Of a stretch of 64,000 nucleotides of DNA, positions 10,175 to 21,539 are shown piece by piece (within the stretch, counting starts at the first letter, position 1; each line of letters begins with the position of its first letter). The position numbers and the translations under genes were made by a program. The DNA is from Prorocentrum cordatum (lineage: Eukaryota; Sar; Dinophyceae; Prorocentrales; Prorocentraceae): contig CAUYUJ010003681.1 in assembly GCA_963575745.1 (NCBI GenBank), positions 51,001 through 115,000 on the forward strand, written 5' to 3'. The notes beneath the pieces are model-generated. The model worked only from the letters and a program-made list of their open reading frames with translations. It had not been told where the DNA came from and did not search any database.

Positions 10175-12362
10175 AGCCAGAGCCTCCGAGGAGGGGGGGG
10201 GCGGCATCTCCCCCCCGCTGACACAGAGTGTTGTGCAGGTCCGATGGGCGCGGGAGACGTGGGCTCGTAGGAGCGTCGGCGGGCCCGCGCGCAAGGCGGT
10301 AGGGGAAGGGGAAGGAGGAGGAGGAGGAGGAGGAGGAGGAGGAGGGAGAAGGACGCGGAGAGAGGCGGGCAGCGTCTGCGAGCCGAGAGTGGCAAGATCT
10401 CCGCCACATCGCTCGTGTGCCTAGATGGCCGCCGACGCTCCGTCGGCCCTTTCTGCACAGATGCCCCTCCTACCTCCCAAACCTTTGCCTTTGCCGTCCC
10501 CTCCCTCCTCCACCTCCCCCATCGGGATGTCTTGGGGTCGCTCGGGGGCCTCTGTGGAGCCTTCATGGGGCCTGATTTGCGCCTCTCGGGATCTTGGAGG
10601 CCTGCTGGCGGTCTCAGGGATCATCTTGGGGCGGAGGGCGCGACATGTCAGTTCGAGTTCCCCCTCTTGGAGTCCTCTGTGTGGTGTTGGTCCGTCTGGG
10701 GGCCTCTTGGGCCGTCTTCGGGTCTCTTTCGACCGTCGGGGAGCCCTCTTCGGGGCGTCTTGGAGCGTTTGGGGGCGAGCTTGGGGGTCTCTTGGGCCGT
10801 GCTGGAGCGTCGAAAGCTCGAACAGGCGAGAGCGCTAAACTCGAAGGGGAGTTGGTGGCGCCCTCTTGGGGGGCCTCTCGGACCCCTCTCTTGGGGCGTC
10901 TTGGGCCCCTCGTGGGCCGTCTGGCCGTCCAGAGGCTATCTTGGGCGTCTTGGAGCGATTTTTGGTCGACTCGGGGCCTGGGGCGCCTTGGGGTCCTCTC
11001 AGGCAGTTTTGGGGGACCTCTTGCCTCCGGGAACACCACACGAGCACAACCGCCGAGCCCCGGGACTGAGGGCTGTGGGCCCCTTGGAGAGTATTACCCT
11101 GTTGAACCGCAGAGTGTTGGAAAGACCTGAGGGCACTCCACTTCGTGTTTTAGGGGCACGGTGAAGGATCGAAGAGAAGGCCCGCCTGGCGATAGCGCAC
11201 ACTTTCCTTCATACGTCGAACATCGTCAACTTCAATCTTATGTAGGGGGCCGCCGGCAGGTAGCCTGATACGCCAATTGCACGCTCACCATGGCTGCATT
11301 CCTCTGCGCTGGACCCAGCCAGCTGGCAATTTCAGGACCTTCTGCAGCCCATCACAAGTTGGCAGACTTAGCACTTAGCGCACGTGTGCAGATGTGTCCG
11401 CGCGGTCTTTCGGATTGCACGGTCTTCAGTCGCATGTGCCTCGGCTCGATGCCAGGTATTCTCATGTTTGCCGCGCAGCACCTGCAGTCGCATGTGCCTC
11501 GGCTCGACGCCGGGCATTCTGACGTTTGCCGCGCATCACCTGGACTCCTCATCGCTCCTTCGCTCGCATGTTCCCTATCTTCCCCTTCCGCTTCCACGCT
11601 GGCGCCGAGCAGTTCAGAACGACTGCATATTCTTCCGCCAAGCTGTAGAGGCATCCTGGATGACCTGGATGTGCTCGTGTACGGCGTGGCACTGTGTATA
11701 CCCTCCTGTGCTATCTATCTCACATGGGTACGTCGATCCGCCCTGCCTGCAAAACCTCGGAGACATGAATGGCTGTTGCCTCTCATCTTTGGGTAGGTAC
11801 TGGGTAGCCAATTTGATTTGACGCAGCACTGGCGGCGCTGGCGTGCCATCATATTGGGGCGCCGTTTTTGCAGAAAGGCTGGCCTCGCCTCGCCGCTTCG
11901 CGGTGCGGCCTGCGCGCTCTGCGCGGCCAGGCACCTTTGCCGGTTTGGTCTGGGGTTCCCGATGAAGTCTCGCGACGACGTGGATGACCTCTGCACCGTC
12001 ATCATCTCTGTTGGCATCCTGTGGGGGCGTCTTCAGTCACTGGGGAGGGCGAAGGTATAGGAGGAAGAGGAGGTAGAGGCAGAGGAGAGACGACTTGCAG
12101 GGATGAGAGAGGGAGAGGAGGAAGAAAGGAAGCATTTTCACATATGTGCACTGTTATGAAGTTGCAGTGTACATCATTCAAGCTTGTCTGCGGGGACTCT
12201 GCCCGCAGCGGCCTGGCTTGGGAGCAGGGCTGGGGCTCCCCGAGGGGCACCGTTCGGCGGACTGTCAGGGTCACGTGGGGGCTGTCCCGGAGAGCCAGCT
12301 TGGTCTGGGGTTCCCCCCTCGGCCCGCTCGGCGTCTGAGCCCGTTCGGCCGCCGAATGGGCC

Positions 12363-12465
12363 GAAGAGGAGGAGGAGGAGGAGGAGGAGGAGGAGGAGGA
12401 GGAGGAGGAGGAGGAGGAGGAGGAGGGAGGAGGAGGAGGAGAGGAGGAGGAGGAGGACAAGGTGG
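12363..12465. repeat. (GGA)n tract
   Basis: About 100 bases of GGA repeat within duplication copy A. Copy B lacks it at the matching position. Confidence 0.95.
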
Positions 12466-12699
12466 ATCTTGGCCCGCGCGGCTGCTGAGCGGGCTCGATC
12501 CTGGGTGCGCGCTCGGCAGCCATGCGGGCTCTCGGACGCCAGAAACGGGCCCGAGAGGCAAAAAAGGGCAGCCCTGGGGCGGAGCCGATGCAGCTGACTT
12601 TTGCGCGGCTTCGGGCTGGGTCGGATCTTCGAACCTCCCTCGGCAAGGCCTGGGGGTGGAGGGTTTCTCCGAAGGGGTTGGGCGACCCGTCCTCATCCT

Positions 12700-12785
12700 C
12701 TGTCTCTCTCTCTCTCTCTCTCTCTCCTCCTCCTCCTCCTCCTCCTCCTCCTCCTCCTCCTCCTCCTCCTCCTCCTCCTCCTCCT
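12700..12785 (+). repeat. (TC)n/(CTC)n polypyrimidine tract
   Basis: An uninterrupted pyrimidine run of over 80 bases directly before CTAAC and the DinoSL relict. It could serve as a splice-acceptor polypyrimidine tract. Confidence 0.95.
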
Positions 12786-12786
12786 A

Positions 12787-12822
12787 ACGTAGCCATTTTG
12801 GCTCAAACCATTTTGGCTCAAG
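12787..12822 (+). other. Tandem DinoSL relict (retroposed trans-spliced mRNA)
   Basis: ACGTAGCCATTTTGGCTCAA (12787-12806) matches the spliced leader CCGTAGCCATTTTGGCTCAAG apart from its 5' end and last base. ACCATTTTGGCTCAAG (12807-12822) then repeats the leader from CCATTTTGG. This fits two rounds of trans-splicing: the AG inside GTAG|CCATTTTGG of an older leader serves as acceptor for a new leader, leaving a 15-base truncated relict. One base at the junction has changed from G to A. In dinoflagellates such relicts are accepted as marks of mRNA reverse transcription and genomic reinsertion. The polypyrimidine tract plus CTAAC upstream would let it be used again. Confidence 0.93.
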
Positions 12823-15316
12823 GCCAAGATGGTCTCCTCTTCATTGCCTCCACGGGGTAGGCTCCCACCGGCCTCGGCTTTCCGCGCGCTGCCACATCCA
12901 GGGGCTTGCAGCGGCCCAAACGCTTTCCTGCTCATCTTACTGGCCTGGCAGGCGGCCATCCATATCATCCATATTCGCTCGTCGGGCGCTGCTCCGAGCC
13001 GCCCAGCGAGAGTCGCTGAAGCACGCAGTGATATCGAAGCGGACCTGGCCGGTGGCAAAGTTCTGAAGAGCGTCCCGTCTCGCCCTGTGTGTACTTCGAC
13101 ATCAGGTCGGCCGCCTCTTCAGACAAGGATGACATCCCCAACGGCTCCACGTCCCGCAGCCGCCGAGACGAACGCCACCATCGCCGCGAAGAGCCTCGCC
13201 ACGACCGCCGTCACGATGACCCCCAGCACCGACGAGAAGAGCGTCGCCGAGATGGCCGACGCCCTGCCCGCGAACACCTTGAACATCGTGGCCACACGGG
13301 CTTCACCAGTCAAGGCCCCGCAGGTGCTTTTCAGCCGCAACCCCGTGCCGCAGGACGGTGCACTGCACGACCGCCACCGACGCCCACCCGCAAATCAGCC
13401 AGATCAGGAGGAAGTGTTGCGCCCGAGGCCCCCGCCGTGGCCATGGAAGAGGACGATAAGCCACCGCCTGGTCCTACTGTCCATGATCCCCCCGTGGGCA
13501 CCGCCGGCTCCAGGGCCAACGCTAGGTTTGTCGAGCGGCAGCTGGGCCCCGCTGCCGCCGAACAGCTGGCACGTGACATCGAACTGGCTCTTACTTTCGC
13601 ATCTCAGCATACTGCCGCACCAGCCACCCCAGTCGCTGGCCACGCTACTCCTGGGTCAGAACATGGACCACATCTTACGCCTACAGGGCGACACGGACGG
13701 CTTCCTGGAATTCCCGATGATCTGGATGTCTCCCTTCGTGAACTCATGCAAAGCCAAATCGTTTCCAAGCACGAACCGACCGGCTTCTCGCTGAATCTCG
13801 TGAAAGCTCCCGCAATTAATTTCGTTCAAGAACAAGTTACATCCACCGAGCGTCCAGTCGATGGGCCACGTGACGAAGTCGCCCGCACTCGCAGAGAACG
13901 AGACCGCCAAGCCGGTGAAGACCAGCGAATGTGGCAACTGATCGACCAGATGCGCGACGCGCTGGCCCTCGCCAAGCGCAGACGCCGATCACGGACCTCA
14001 GCCGCCTCGCCGAGTGGGGCCGCCAGCCGGACCCGACGCTCTTCACCGTGGGCTGCCAGCGCTACATCTCGCCGAACGTTTTGCTCAACGACCTCCAGGA
14101 GTGGATTGCAGAGGCCAGCCTGCAGCGGGGTCACGAGGAACTGCTCGGTGATGGCGAGCCCGCTCGCCGCTTCGTGCTACAAGTCAAAGGAGACAACGCT
14201 GTCGCAGTGCCCCGAGCCCTGGCTCTCTCGCGTGCCATGAGACATGCAGCTGGTCAATGGAAGCGCTTTACCTCGACCGACACCACAGGCCAACCAGTCG
14301 ACATCTAGATCAACCCTGACAAGTCACCCAAGCAGATCCGAACAGAAGCGCATACCAAACTCTTGCAGCTCACGCAGCATTGTTACCCGCGCCAACGGCG
14401 GAGAGCCTCCCGCACCATGGGAGAGATCCATTGCGACCCCATGCCCGTTGTCAACATCACCATCCGAGGCCAGGCCTCGCGGGCGACGTGTCTCCCCCAA
14501 TCCCCGAGCTTCGCCAGAAAAGTTTGGCCGCTCAGAAAAATGGGAAAATCCGGGGGTGCACTCCGATGGGGGCTATCCGGGCGCACCCCTTATCAAGGAT
14601 GGGCACCCCCTTCATCGCATATCCCAGGATTGTGCCCCAAATTCCTGGCCCATTCGGATCCCCACGAAGCCTGGGATAGGGATCGACATATCCCCTGCTG
14701 AGGCCGACCCATCCATCCTCCAGTGGAACGAGCAAGCCTTGGACAACCTGCAGTACCAGTCCACCGACCGCGGCAATCTCCTCACTTCCTCCCAGGCGCT
14801 GTTTGCTGACGCGGAGACAGCCGCGTGGCGTTCCCCACCGCCGCCTGGGGCCCCTGGCGGCACGACGCCGCTAAGGGGCCGACTGCCGCCGCCACTTGGA
14901 ACGCGCTGCCCCTCATGCGCCATAAGGGCAGGCGCCGCCGTCGCAAACGAGCCGCCCTCGCCAAGTACATGAAGCGCAGGTGCGTGATCACGCCCCAGGA
15001 GGTCCACGGCTCCGAGGCCCTGCTCCGCACCAGGGTCGACGCGCAGCCGTGCCCCTACAAGGTCTCCTTCTCGGCGTTCTCCAGAGTCGACGGCGACGAC
15101 TCCACTGGGGGCGTTGCCGCGCTCGCACTTTGGCTCTCGCCGATGGAGCTGGACCAGCGTCAGCCGCGCCAGCTCCCACTCTTTGACCGCGACGAGCTCG
15201 TTCCCGGTCGCGTCCAGCCGCTTGCGGCTCGCGATCGCGCGCGCCATCGCGCGCGCCGCCCGGGCCATCATGAACGCCCACAACCGCGACATCGCCGTCA
15301 GCATCTCTCCGCCGCC
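12823..15316 (+). pseudogene. Decayed non-LTR (LINE) retrotransposon, 5' part
   Basis: Sequence directly behind the DinoSL relict. A frame from 13089 is rich in Arg/Glu/Pro, then becomes protein-like (SLRELMQSQIVSKHEPTGF). After a frameshift near 13990 another frame gives LAEWGRQPDPTLFTVGCQRY and RRFVLQVKGDNAVAVPRAL, then a TAG at 14306, then INPDKSPKQIRTEAHTKLLQ: the module I recall before the endonuclease in dinoflagellate LINEs. From about 14960, RRCVITPQEVHGSEALL, FSAFSRVDGDDSTGGVAAL and DRDELVPGRVQPL resemble the start of an EEP-type endonuclease; MNAHNRDIAV follows in another frame. No reverse transcriptase remains: the copy stops where the 0.5 kb repeat begins. At least three frameshifts and a stop make it inactive. 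Confidence 0.65.
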
Positions 15317-15545
15317 CCCCCCTCACTGACGCAGAGCGCTTTTCAGGTCTGATGGGGGGTGGGGGACGTGGGCTCGTAGGAGCGCCGGCGGGCTCGCGCG
15401 ATCAAGGCGGTCTGAGGAGGGGAAGGGGGAGAAGGAGGAGGAGGATGAAGAGGGGGGAGAAGGTCTCGGAGAGCGGCGGGCAGCGTCTGCTAGACGAGAG
15501 TGGCAAGGTCCCCGCCACATCGATCGCGTGCCTAGATTTCGAGGC
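15317..15545 (+). repeat. Diverged 3' half of the 0.5 kb array unit
   Basis: CTGACGCAGAGCGCTTTTCAGGTCTGATGG, the GTGGGCTCGTAGGAGCG block, a GGA-rich stretch and GCGGGCAGCGTCTGCTAGACG match the array units at 9210-9410 with clear divergence. As at 10424, the unit is followed after a short interval by the segmental duplication. Confidence 0.8.
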
Positions 15546-15709
15546 GGGATTTTATACATGACCGCCGCCTGGAGAATCACTTTTCGGGGACCTCGGCAGG
15601 CTGTCGATATGGGCAGATTCGGGCCCCCAGGGGCCAAAATAATCCACCGCCCGCTGGGGCGCTGGGGCGTCGGTTCCCAGGCGGTGGATATGGATGAATC
15701 CCCGCCTCG

Positions 15710-18520
15710 CATGATTGGTCGACGACGCTCCATCGGCCCTGTTTGCGCGGCTGCCCCTCCGACCTCCCCAGCCTTTGCCTTTGCCGTCCCCTTCCAATTC
15801 CACGTCCCATCGGGGTGGGATGTCTTGGGGTCGCTCTGGGGGCTCTTGGGGGCCTCCTTGGTGCCTGATTTGGGTCTCTCAGAGGCTTCTGTGGGGCCTC
15901 TTGGAGGCCTGCTGGCGGTTGCGGGGGTCATCTTGGGGCGGAGGGCGCGACGTGTCAGTTCGAGTTGCCACTCTTGGAGTCCTCTTGGTGGTCTGTTGGG
16001 CCTCTCGGGCCGTCTTCGGGCCTTCTTCGACCGTCTAGGGGCCCCTTGGAAGCCTCTGGGGGCGCCTGGGGGCGATCTTGGGGGCATCTCGGGCCGTCTT
16101 GGTGCGCCAGAAGTTCGAGCGGACGAAAACGCCAAGATCATTCAAAACCATAAAAGGGTTTGCATGCTTTTGACCCCTCGGCGCCCACTTGAAGGGCTCC
16201 TTGGGTCCCTCTCTTGGGGCGTCTTGGGGACCTCATGGGCCGCGTGGAGGCCATGTGGGGCGGATTGGAGGCGACTCGGGCCCCCCCTGTTCCGCTTTGA
16301 AGGCGCATTGGGGCCCTCTCTGCAAGTTTTTGGGGCCTCTTGCTTCTGAAAAAGTCACGCGGGGACGCCCGCTAATCCCTGGGACTGAAACCTGGGGGCC
16401 CCTCGAAGAGTAGAACGCCATGTAACGATGCTCGACGCAGAGGACTCGGAAGGACCTGGGGACACTTCTTGATATTGAGGACGCGGCGCACGAGGAGGCG
16501 GGCGCCCCCCCCCCTCCCCTCCCGCGCGGGGCTCCCCCAGCCGTCCCCTCCGAGGGCTGCAGTGGCGCTGGTGCTCGGCCGGCGGCGGTGTGAGGCGGCG
16601 GTGGCGGCTTGGCGGCCCCTCCCCTTCCCCTCTCCCCCCTCTCGCCTCTCTGGCGGCTGGCAGGCCCTGCGCGCCCTGGCTTCGCTTCTAGCGGGGCGCA
16701 GCTTTGTAGATTGTGGCACCTTGGCCTTTGCTGACTTGCTTGGCCGCAGTGGCACCTGGGCTTTCTTTCTAGGGGCTACTCGCAACGCGCGCGCCGCCAG
16801 AGGAAAGGCCACGGGCGTTTGGCCCAGCGCGCCTACCTCTTTGCAGCCTCCACCTGAGGACGCTCCACTTCGTGCTTCGGGGTACGGTGTCAGATCCAAG
16901 ACATGACCCGTCTGGCGATTGCGCATAACCCTTTTAAGTTACGCCGAACATTTTAATATTATGCAGGGGGCCGCCGACAGACAGCTTGATACTCCGATTG
17001 CGCGCTCACTACTGTCACGGTCCTGTGCCAGTGGACCCAGCCAGCTGGCGATTTCAGAACCTTCGGACGTCTATCACTCGTTGGCAAACGTAGCAGACGG
17101 CGCGTGGGACTTGCATTAATTTGCTCGCGCCGTCTTTGGGAGAGCGCGGCTTTCAGTGGCATGTGCCTTAGCTCGATGCCAGGCAAATATATGCACGGGT
17201 TGCGTTCTACTTTCATTTGTGCTACCCAGCACCTGGATTTCTCATCCCTCCTTGGCTCATCTGCTCCCTCCCGCTTGCATGCTGGCGCCGAGCAGCGCAG
17301 GGCCATTTCATACTGACTGGCAGGCTTTAGAAACGTGCTCTGTGTGGTGTGCTCGTGTATGGGGTGGTGGTGTAATTACGATGTCCCCCGTCCCCACATG
17401 TGAGCGCACATCGGCAAACCGCCATGCCTGCAAAACCTCGGCGATTTGGATGACGGTTGCCTGTCACAGTGCGCAGCAAGAGTCGGAAGCTAGTTGCATA
17501 TCGGTGCTGCGAGCGTTGGCCAACCTTTGGCTGGCACTGGAGCGCCAGCACACACACACACATGAATGCGACACATGATTCACAGACTGGATGGCGACCA
17601 GAGCTTCTGTACCTCGCCAACTTGCGATTACGGCAACGGTTCTGCGAGGGTATGTCAACCTACATAAAACGGATGTTTTGCGCCTGCAGTTTTACAGCCA
17701 ATGTGTTGCAATGCTGGCGTGCCAACGCATGCTGTTCTGGCCCTGGGGCTCCGTTTGGAGCGAACGGTTGGTCTCGCTTGGCAGACCTTGCGCGTTCTGC
17801 GCGACTTCGGCGCGTGCACAGTCGGCAGAGCAAATGAAGTCTCGCGACGATGTGGATGACTTCGGTAGCGCCATCATCCTTACTGGCGTCCTGCGGGGGT
17901 GCCTTGGAGCACAGCGGGGACCCTTCCCGCAGCGGCCTGGCCTGGGAGCAGGGCTTGGGCTCTCTGGGGCACTGTCTGCCGGACTGTCGGGGTCTTACGG
18001 GAGCTGTCTTTGAGGGGCCGCTCGGCCTGGATGACCCCCACAGAGGCCGGCAGAAGAAGCCGGCCGAAAGCTCCCGGGGCGCATTGCTCCTCGTTCTCCT
18101 CCTCGGCCAGATCCCGAGCCGCGCTCGCCACGCTGTGGCCGTTGAGAGCCAGCTTGGTCTCGGGTCCTGCCCTGGGCCCGTTCGGCGTCCGAGCTGGTTC
18201 GGCGCGGAGTCGGCGGGGGGAGCTTGGCCCGTTCGGGCGCCGAACGTCTTCGAATCCAAGTCCTCCCAGCTGCTGAAGGGGCGCAGACGCCGAAAAGGCT
18301 TCAAGGCAGAGGATAACCCTGGGGCAGCGCCGATGCATTTGATCCTTGGGTCTTGGGGCTGGGGCGGATGTTCGAACCTCCTTCGACACGGCCTGGGGTT
18401 GGTGGTCGGGCTGCGATCCGCGGAGCTTCTCCCCTCCCCTCCTTTCATCAGCCGTAGGAGGGTCAGATCCTCCTCCTCCTCCTCCTCCTCCTCCTCCTCC
18501 TCCTCCTCCTCCCTCCCCTC
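15710..18520 (+). repeat. Segmental duplication, copy B
   Basis: Partner of 10424-12786 with the same landmark order. It carries an extra stretch at about 16470-16855 (CG-rich, missing from copy A) and different simple-repeat content. It ends near a CTC tract (18470-18512), as copy A does, but without a spliced-leader relict. No intact gene is supported inside. Confidence 0.8.
18470..18515. repeat. (CTC)n tract
   Basis: Short pure CTC run at the end of duplication copy B. Confidence 0.95.
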
Positions 18521-18539
18521 CTCGGGTCGCCTACGGCCT

Positions 18540-19920
18540 CGGGGGAAACCGTCCACCGGGGGGCAAGGGTCGGGCTGCGATCGGTTGAGGCTCTCCGCAG
18601 AGCCTGCTCCTCATTGGCCGGCCCTCGGCCCCCCCCAGCCCAGGTGGCGGCCGCCGATGGCGGCGACTCGCCCTCCAGGAGGGGCACGCACGGGCGGGGC
18701 TCGGCAGAGCATCATGCCGGCTGGTGGCTCGTGGTTCACGGTGGGGAGGTCGGACGGGGCTGGGACGAGGATAAATCCGTGGCAGCGCGCTCCGGAACGC
18801 TCTCGGAGCGTTCCGGAACGCTCTGAGATGGCCGCGGCGCCCGATGCATCCTCCATAGCCGCCAGAGCTCAGACATCCTCACCCGAACTTGCGTCTTGGT
18901 TTCGTTTTCGGAGTGGGCGACCTCGGGCCATCATGGGTCCCTGCCAGTTCGGGCTCTCCAGAGAGAGCCTCGCTCGCCTTCGGCGCGTCCGCGCCTTCGG
19001 CGGGAGCGGGCGGGAGGCCGGTTGAGGGCGGCGGAAGCAACATGGCGGCGGGTCCGCTTGCGGGGGCCGGCGGGAGGCGGCGGAAGGCAAAGTGAGACGC
19101 CAACGTGTTTGGGTTTCGGGTATCGGGAGGTGGCCAATTGGTCTTATCATTCTCGTCTTCCGCGTCCTCCTTTTCGATTGCTTGCTGCCCTCACAGCTTG
19201 GCCCAGACAGCGACCACGGAAAAGGGCCTTGAACCCGTCGTCCTCGGACGCAAGCAGAAAGCACCGCCCTCTACGTGTTCCTCGTCCCACCCTTTCACCT
19301 GAACATGGGTTCACGCCTTTTTATTCGGGTCGACCCTCATCACCGTCGCCGCAAGATCCGCGCAAGTGAGCGACGCAGAACATTGGAGTGTGCTGACATT
19401 CGTACGTACGCCGTTCGCTTCCTGCGTAAATTCGCGCGTGGGCCGCGGCGGAAGGTCTCTGTGTCTACTCGCGCAAGACCCGTTTGCTTTCGTCGCTCGG
19501 GAGGCGCGCGCCTGCACGTTGCGTCGATCGGGCGTTGGCGATTACATTCTAGGGGGTACTTGGGCACATCGCGCCAGCAGAACCGGATCCTGGCAAGCCA
19601 CTCTCTATGGCTGCCAAGTCAGACGGGCGCCAGCGGTGTGGACTTCTCGATGATGGAGGCGTGCAGTTTGGGCGAAGGCTACGGCTGCCCTGGCCTCTTG
19701 TGCCAGGCATCCGGCAGGGATAGGTCTGTCCGTTATTGCATGGTTGCGGCCAAGGTCCTTGGTAATGGTGGGCTGTGCAGCCCTTGGTGTAAATGTCCTT
19801 GTTGGCTGAGCCCGTTGGGCGAGAGTCACGGCGGGCTCCCGAGGGGCAACAAGCGCTCACATCTTGCAATCAGGGGTTGTTCGGGGGTACGGCTTTGAAG
19901 AGGCTCGCTACCAATCGTTG
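18540..19920. other. No gene recognised
   Basis: GC-rich mixed sequence with several open frames on both strands. None showed a recognisable domain or a clear coding boundary. Confidence 0.5.
18792..18816. repeat. Perfect 11-bp inverted repeat
   Basis: CCGGAACGCTC, three bases, GAGCGTTCCGG; a further partial GGAACGCTC follows directly. No function can be assigned. Confidence 0.85.
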
Positions 19921-19924
19921 CATG

Positions 19925-20255
19925 TGTTCTCCTGGGGCCATTTTGTCCTCTCCTGGGTCGGGGGGGCGTCTTGGCGTCTTTTGGGGAGTGAGGGGGCCGT
20001 TTCGCAGTGACGGCGCCAATCGTTGCAAGTTGTCGTTCCTCAACGGACCTCCGCGAGGTCATCTGGGAGTCTCCCGTGGCCTTCTTGAGCGGGTTTGGAC
20101 CTCTCTTGGGACCTCTTGGGGCCAGCTGGGCCTCTGGGAGTCCATGGACCGCGAAGCGCGTGCGGGGTGTGCCTGAACGAGGCTGCCCTTAGCCGTCCTG
20201 AGGGGCCAGATGAGGGCCTGCGCCGAACGCGGGCTCCCTTCAGCCGTCTCGTGAG
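19925..20255. repeat. GGGGCC/TCTTGG minisatellite block
   Basis: Degenerate member of the GGGCCGTCTTGG family. Its 5' part (CCAATCGTTGCATGTGTTCTC) also resembles 26049-26080 (CCGATCATTGCATGTGTTATC). Confidence 0.6.
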
Positions 20256-20289
20256 GTAAGCCGAGTGCCTCTAAAGGCCCATGGGCCAC

Positions 20290-20395
20290 AGAGGAGGAGG
20301 AGGAGGAGGAGGAGGAGGAGGAGGAGGAGGAGGAGGAGGAGGAGGGGGGAGGGGGGAGGAGCAGGAGGAGGAGGAGGAGGAGGAGGAGGTGTGCC
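20290..20395. repeat. (GGA)n tract
   Basis: About 100 bases of GGA repeat, flanked on both sides by short copies of minisatellite-like sequence. Confidence 0.95.
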
Positions 20396-20399
20396 GAAT

Positions 20400-21530
20400 T
20401 GGGGCTCCCCTGAGCCGTTCCGAGGCGCCAGCTGGGCGCCTCTAGAGGTCCGTGATGCAAGAAGTGCGCGAGGGGCGCTGCAGCGGCGGTGATTTCCATG
20501 GTCAAGCCCCACTTTGGTTTTCCATGATGTTCCATCATGCTGATGGTGAACATGGTGAACATGCTGATTCCATGATTACATGATGTTCCACCATTTTCAT
20601 CCATGAGTCCATGCAGCGGTGGTGATTTCCGTGATTTCCATGGTGTTCCACCAGCTTCCAGACTCTGGGCTCCGGGTTCCTTATCCAGTGGTTCCTTCTC
20701 CAATGCCCCCACCGTGTTTTTTCCATGTGCCCCGGGAGAGCAGCGGATGCGGATGCCCTCAGCGGGCCGGTCGAGTGCACGGAGAGCCGCTCCCGGCATG
20801 CACTGGAGCCAATCAAGTTTTTTTCTATCCCATGGCGATGCAGTGGAGACCCTACGCCAACAAAACCCCTGCTTCCCTCCAGGATGCCCTGGGGTTCGAT
20901 GGTTTTGCTGTGGAAAGCGTGACGTTCTCACACCAAAAATCGATGGACGTCCTGGGGTCTCAGGGTTGGGTTTCTTGTGGAAGGTTTCTTGTAGTCGGGC
21001 CCCTACTGTAGCGGGTTGACCGGAGGGGGAGGGGGCCAGTCACATCACGATTCGCGCCAGTGCAGTCTGGAAAGGCTCAAAAGACTGGCGAATTCCCTAG
21101 CAGCGCTGGAGCGAATTGTGGCGTGGCCAGGGGGGTAAAGGGGGGCGGGGCCGGTCATGGGCGTTATCGCGAACAGTAGATTTTCCCATGGACGTACCCA
21201 TTTTTTCTACACATACGGCGACCTCAGGACCTCGCCATTGCACAAGAGTGCATTGACATCTCTGTAGTTCCCCTTTAAACACTTCGCCCAACAACCTGAC
21301 ACGCGATCCAGATCAGAAGCGGGAAGATGACGATGAACGAGCCGCGGGGCACGAGGATGGAGGCAGAGGCAGGAGGATAACATCTATTCGGAGGAAGCAA
21401 GAGAACGAGCCGTGCGCTACTTCCGCGCTGCAGACAAGTCCGAAGCGCCAGGTCACAGAGCAGCGAGCGCGACGCACTGAGCGCTGCATGGCACCCGCGC
21501 ATCCTGCGGGCTACGATGCAGCCGAGGCGG
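20400..21530. other. No gene recognised
   Basis: 20500-20660 has repeated TGATGTTCCACCA and GGTGAACATG words. The rest is mixed sequence without a supported frame or RNA gene. Confidence 0.5.
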
Positions 21531-21539
21531 GGATGCAGC

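Larger units (their letters stand above)
8924..10423 (+). repeat. Tandem array, three units of 490, 514 and 496 bp
   Basis: The landmark ATGGCCGCCGACGCTCC occurs at 8924, 9414, 9928 and 10424. Units are almost identical; the length differences lie in the GGA tract and a poly-G run. Each holds a zinc-finger gene fragment, a GCTGACACAGAGTGTTGTGC block, a GGA tract and GCGGGCAGCGTCTGCGAGCC. The fourth landmark diverges after about 20 bases into the segment starting at 10424. Near-identity implies recent expansion or homogenisation. Confidence 0.95.
10424..12786 (+). repeat. Segmental duplication, copy A
   Basis: Aligns in the same order with about 15710-18520. Shared landmarks: CCTTTGCCTTTGCCGTCCCC (10483; 15773), GGAGGGCGCGACATGTCAGT-like (10633; 15943), the GGGCCGTCTTGG minisatellite, GCCCGCCTGGCGAT-like (11184; 16907), GGACCCAGCCAGCTGGC (11311; 17034), GAAGTCTCGCGACGA (11964; 17835) and CCCGCAGCGGCCTGGC (12203; 17926). 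GGA (12363-12465) and CT/CTC (12700-12785) tracts lie at its end. No intact gene is supported inside. Confidence 0.8.

Noticed and set aside
13119-13340. Hydrophobic 73-residue minus-strand frame resembling a membrane protein
   Set aside because: Antisense to the Arg/Glu-rich start of the LINE region; hydrophobicity arises from reverse-reading CG-rich codons.
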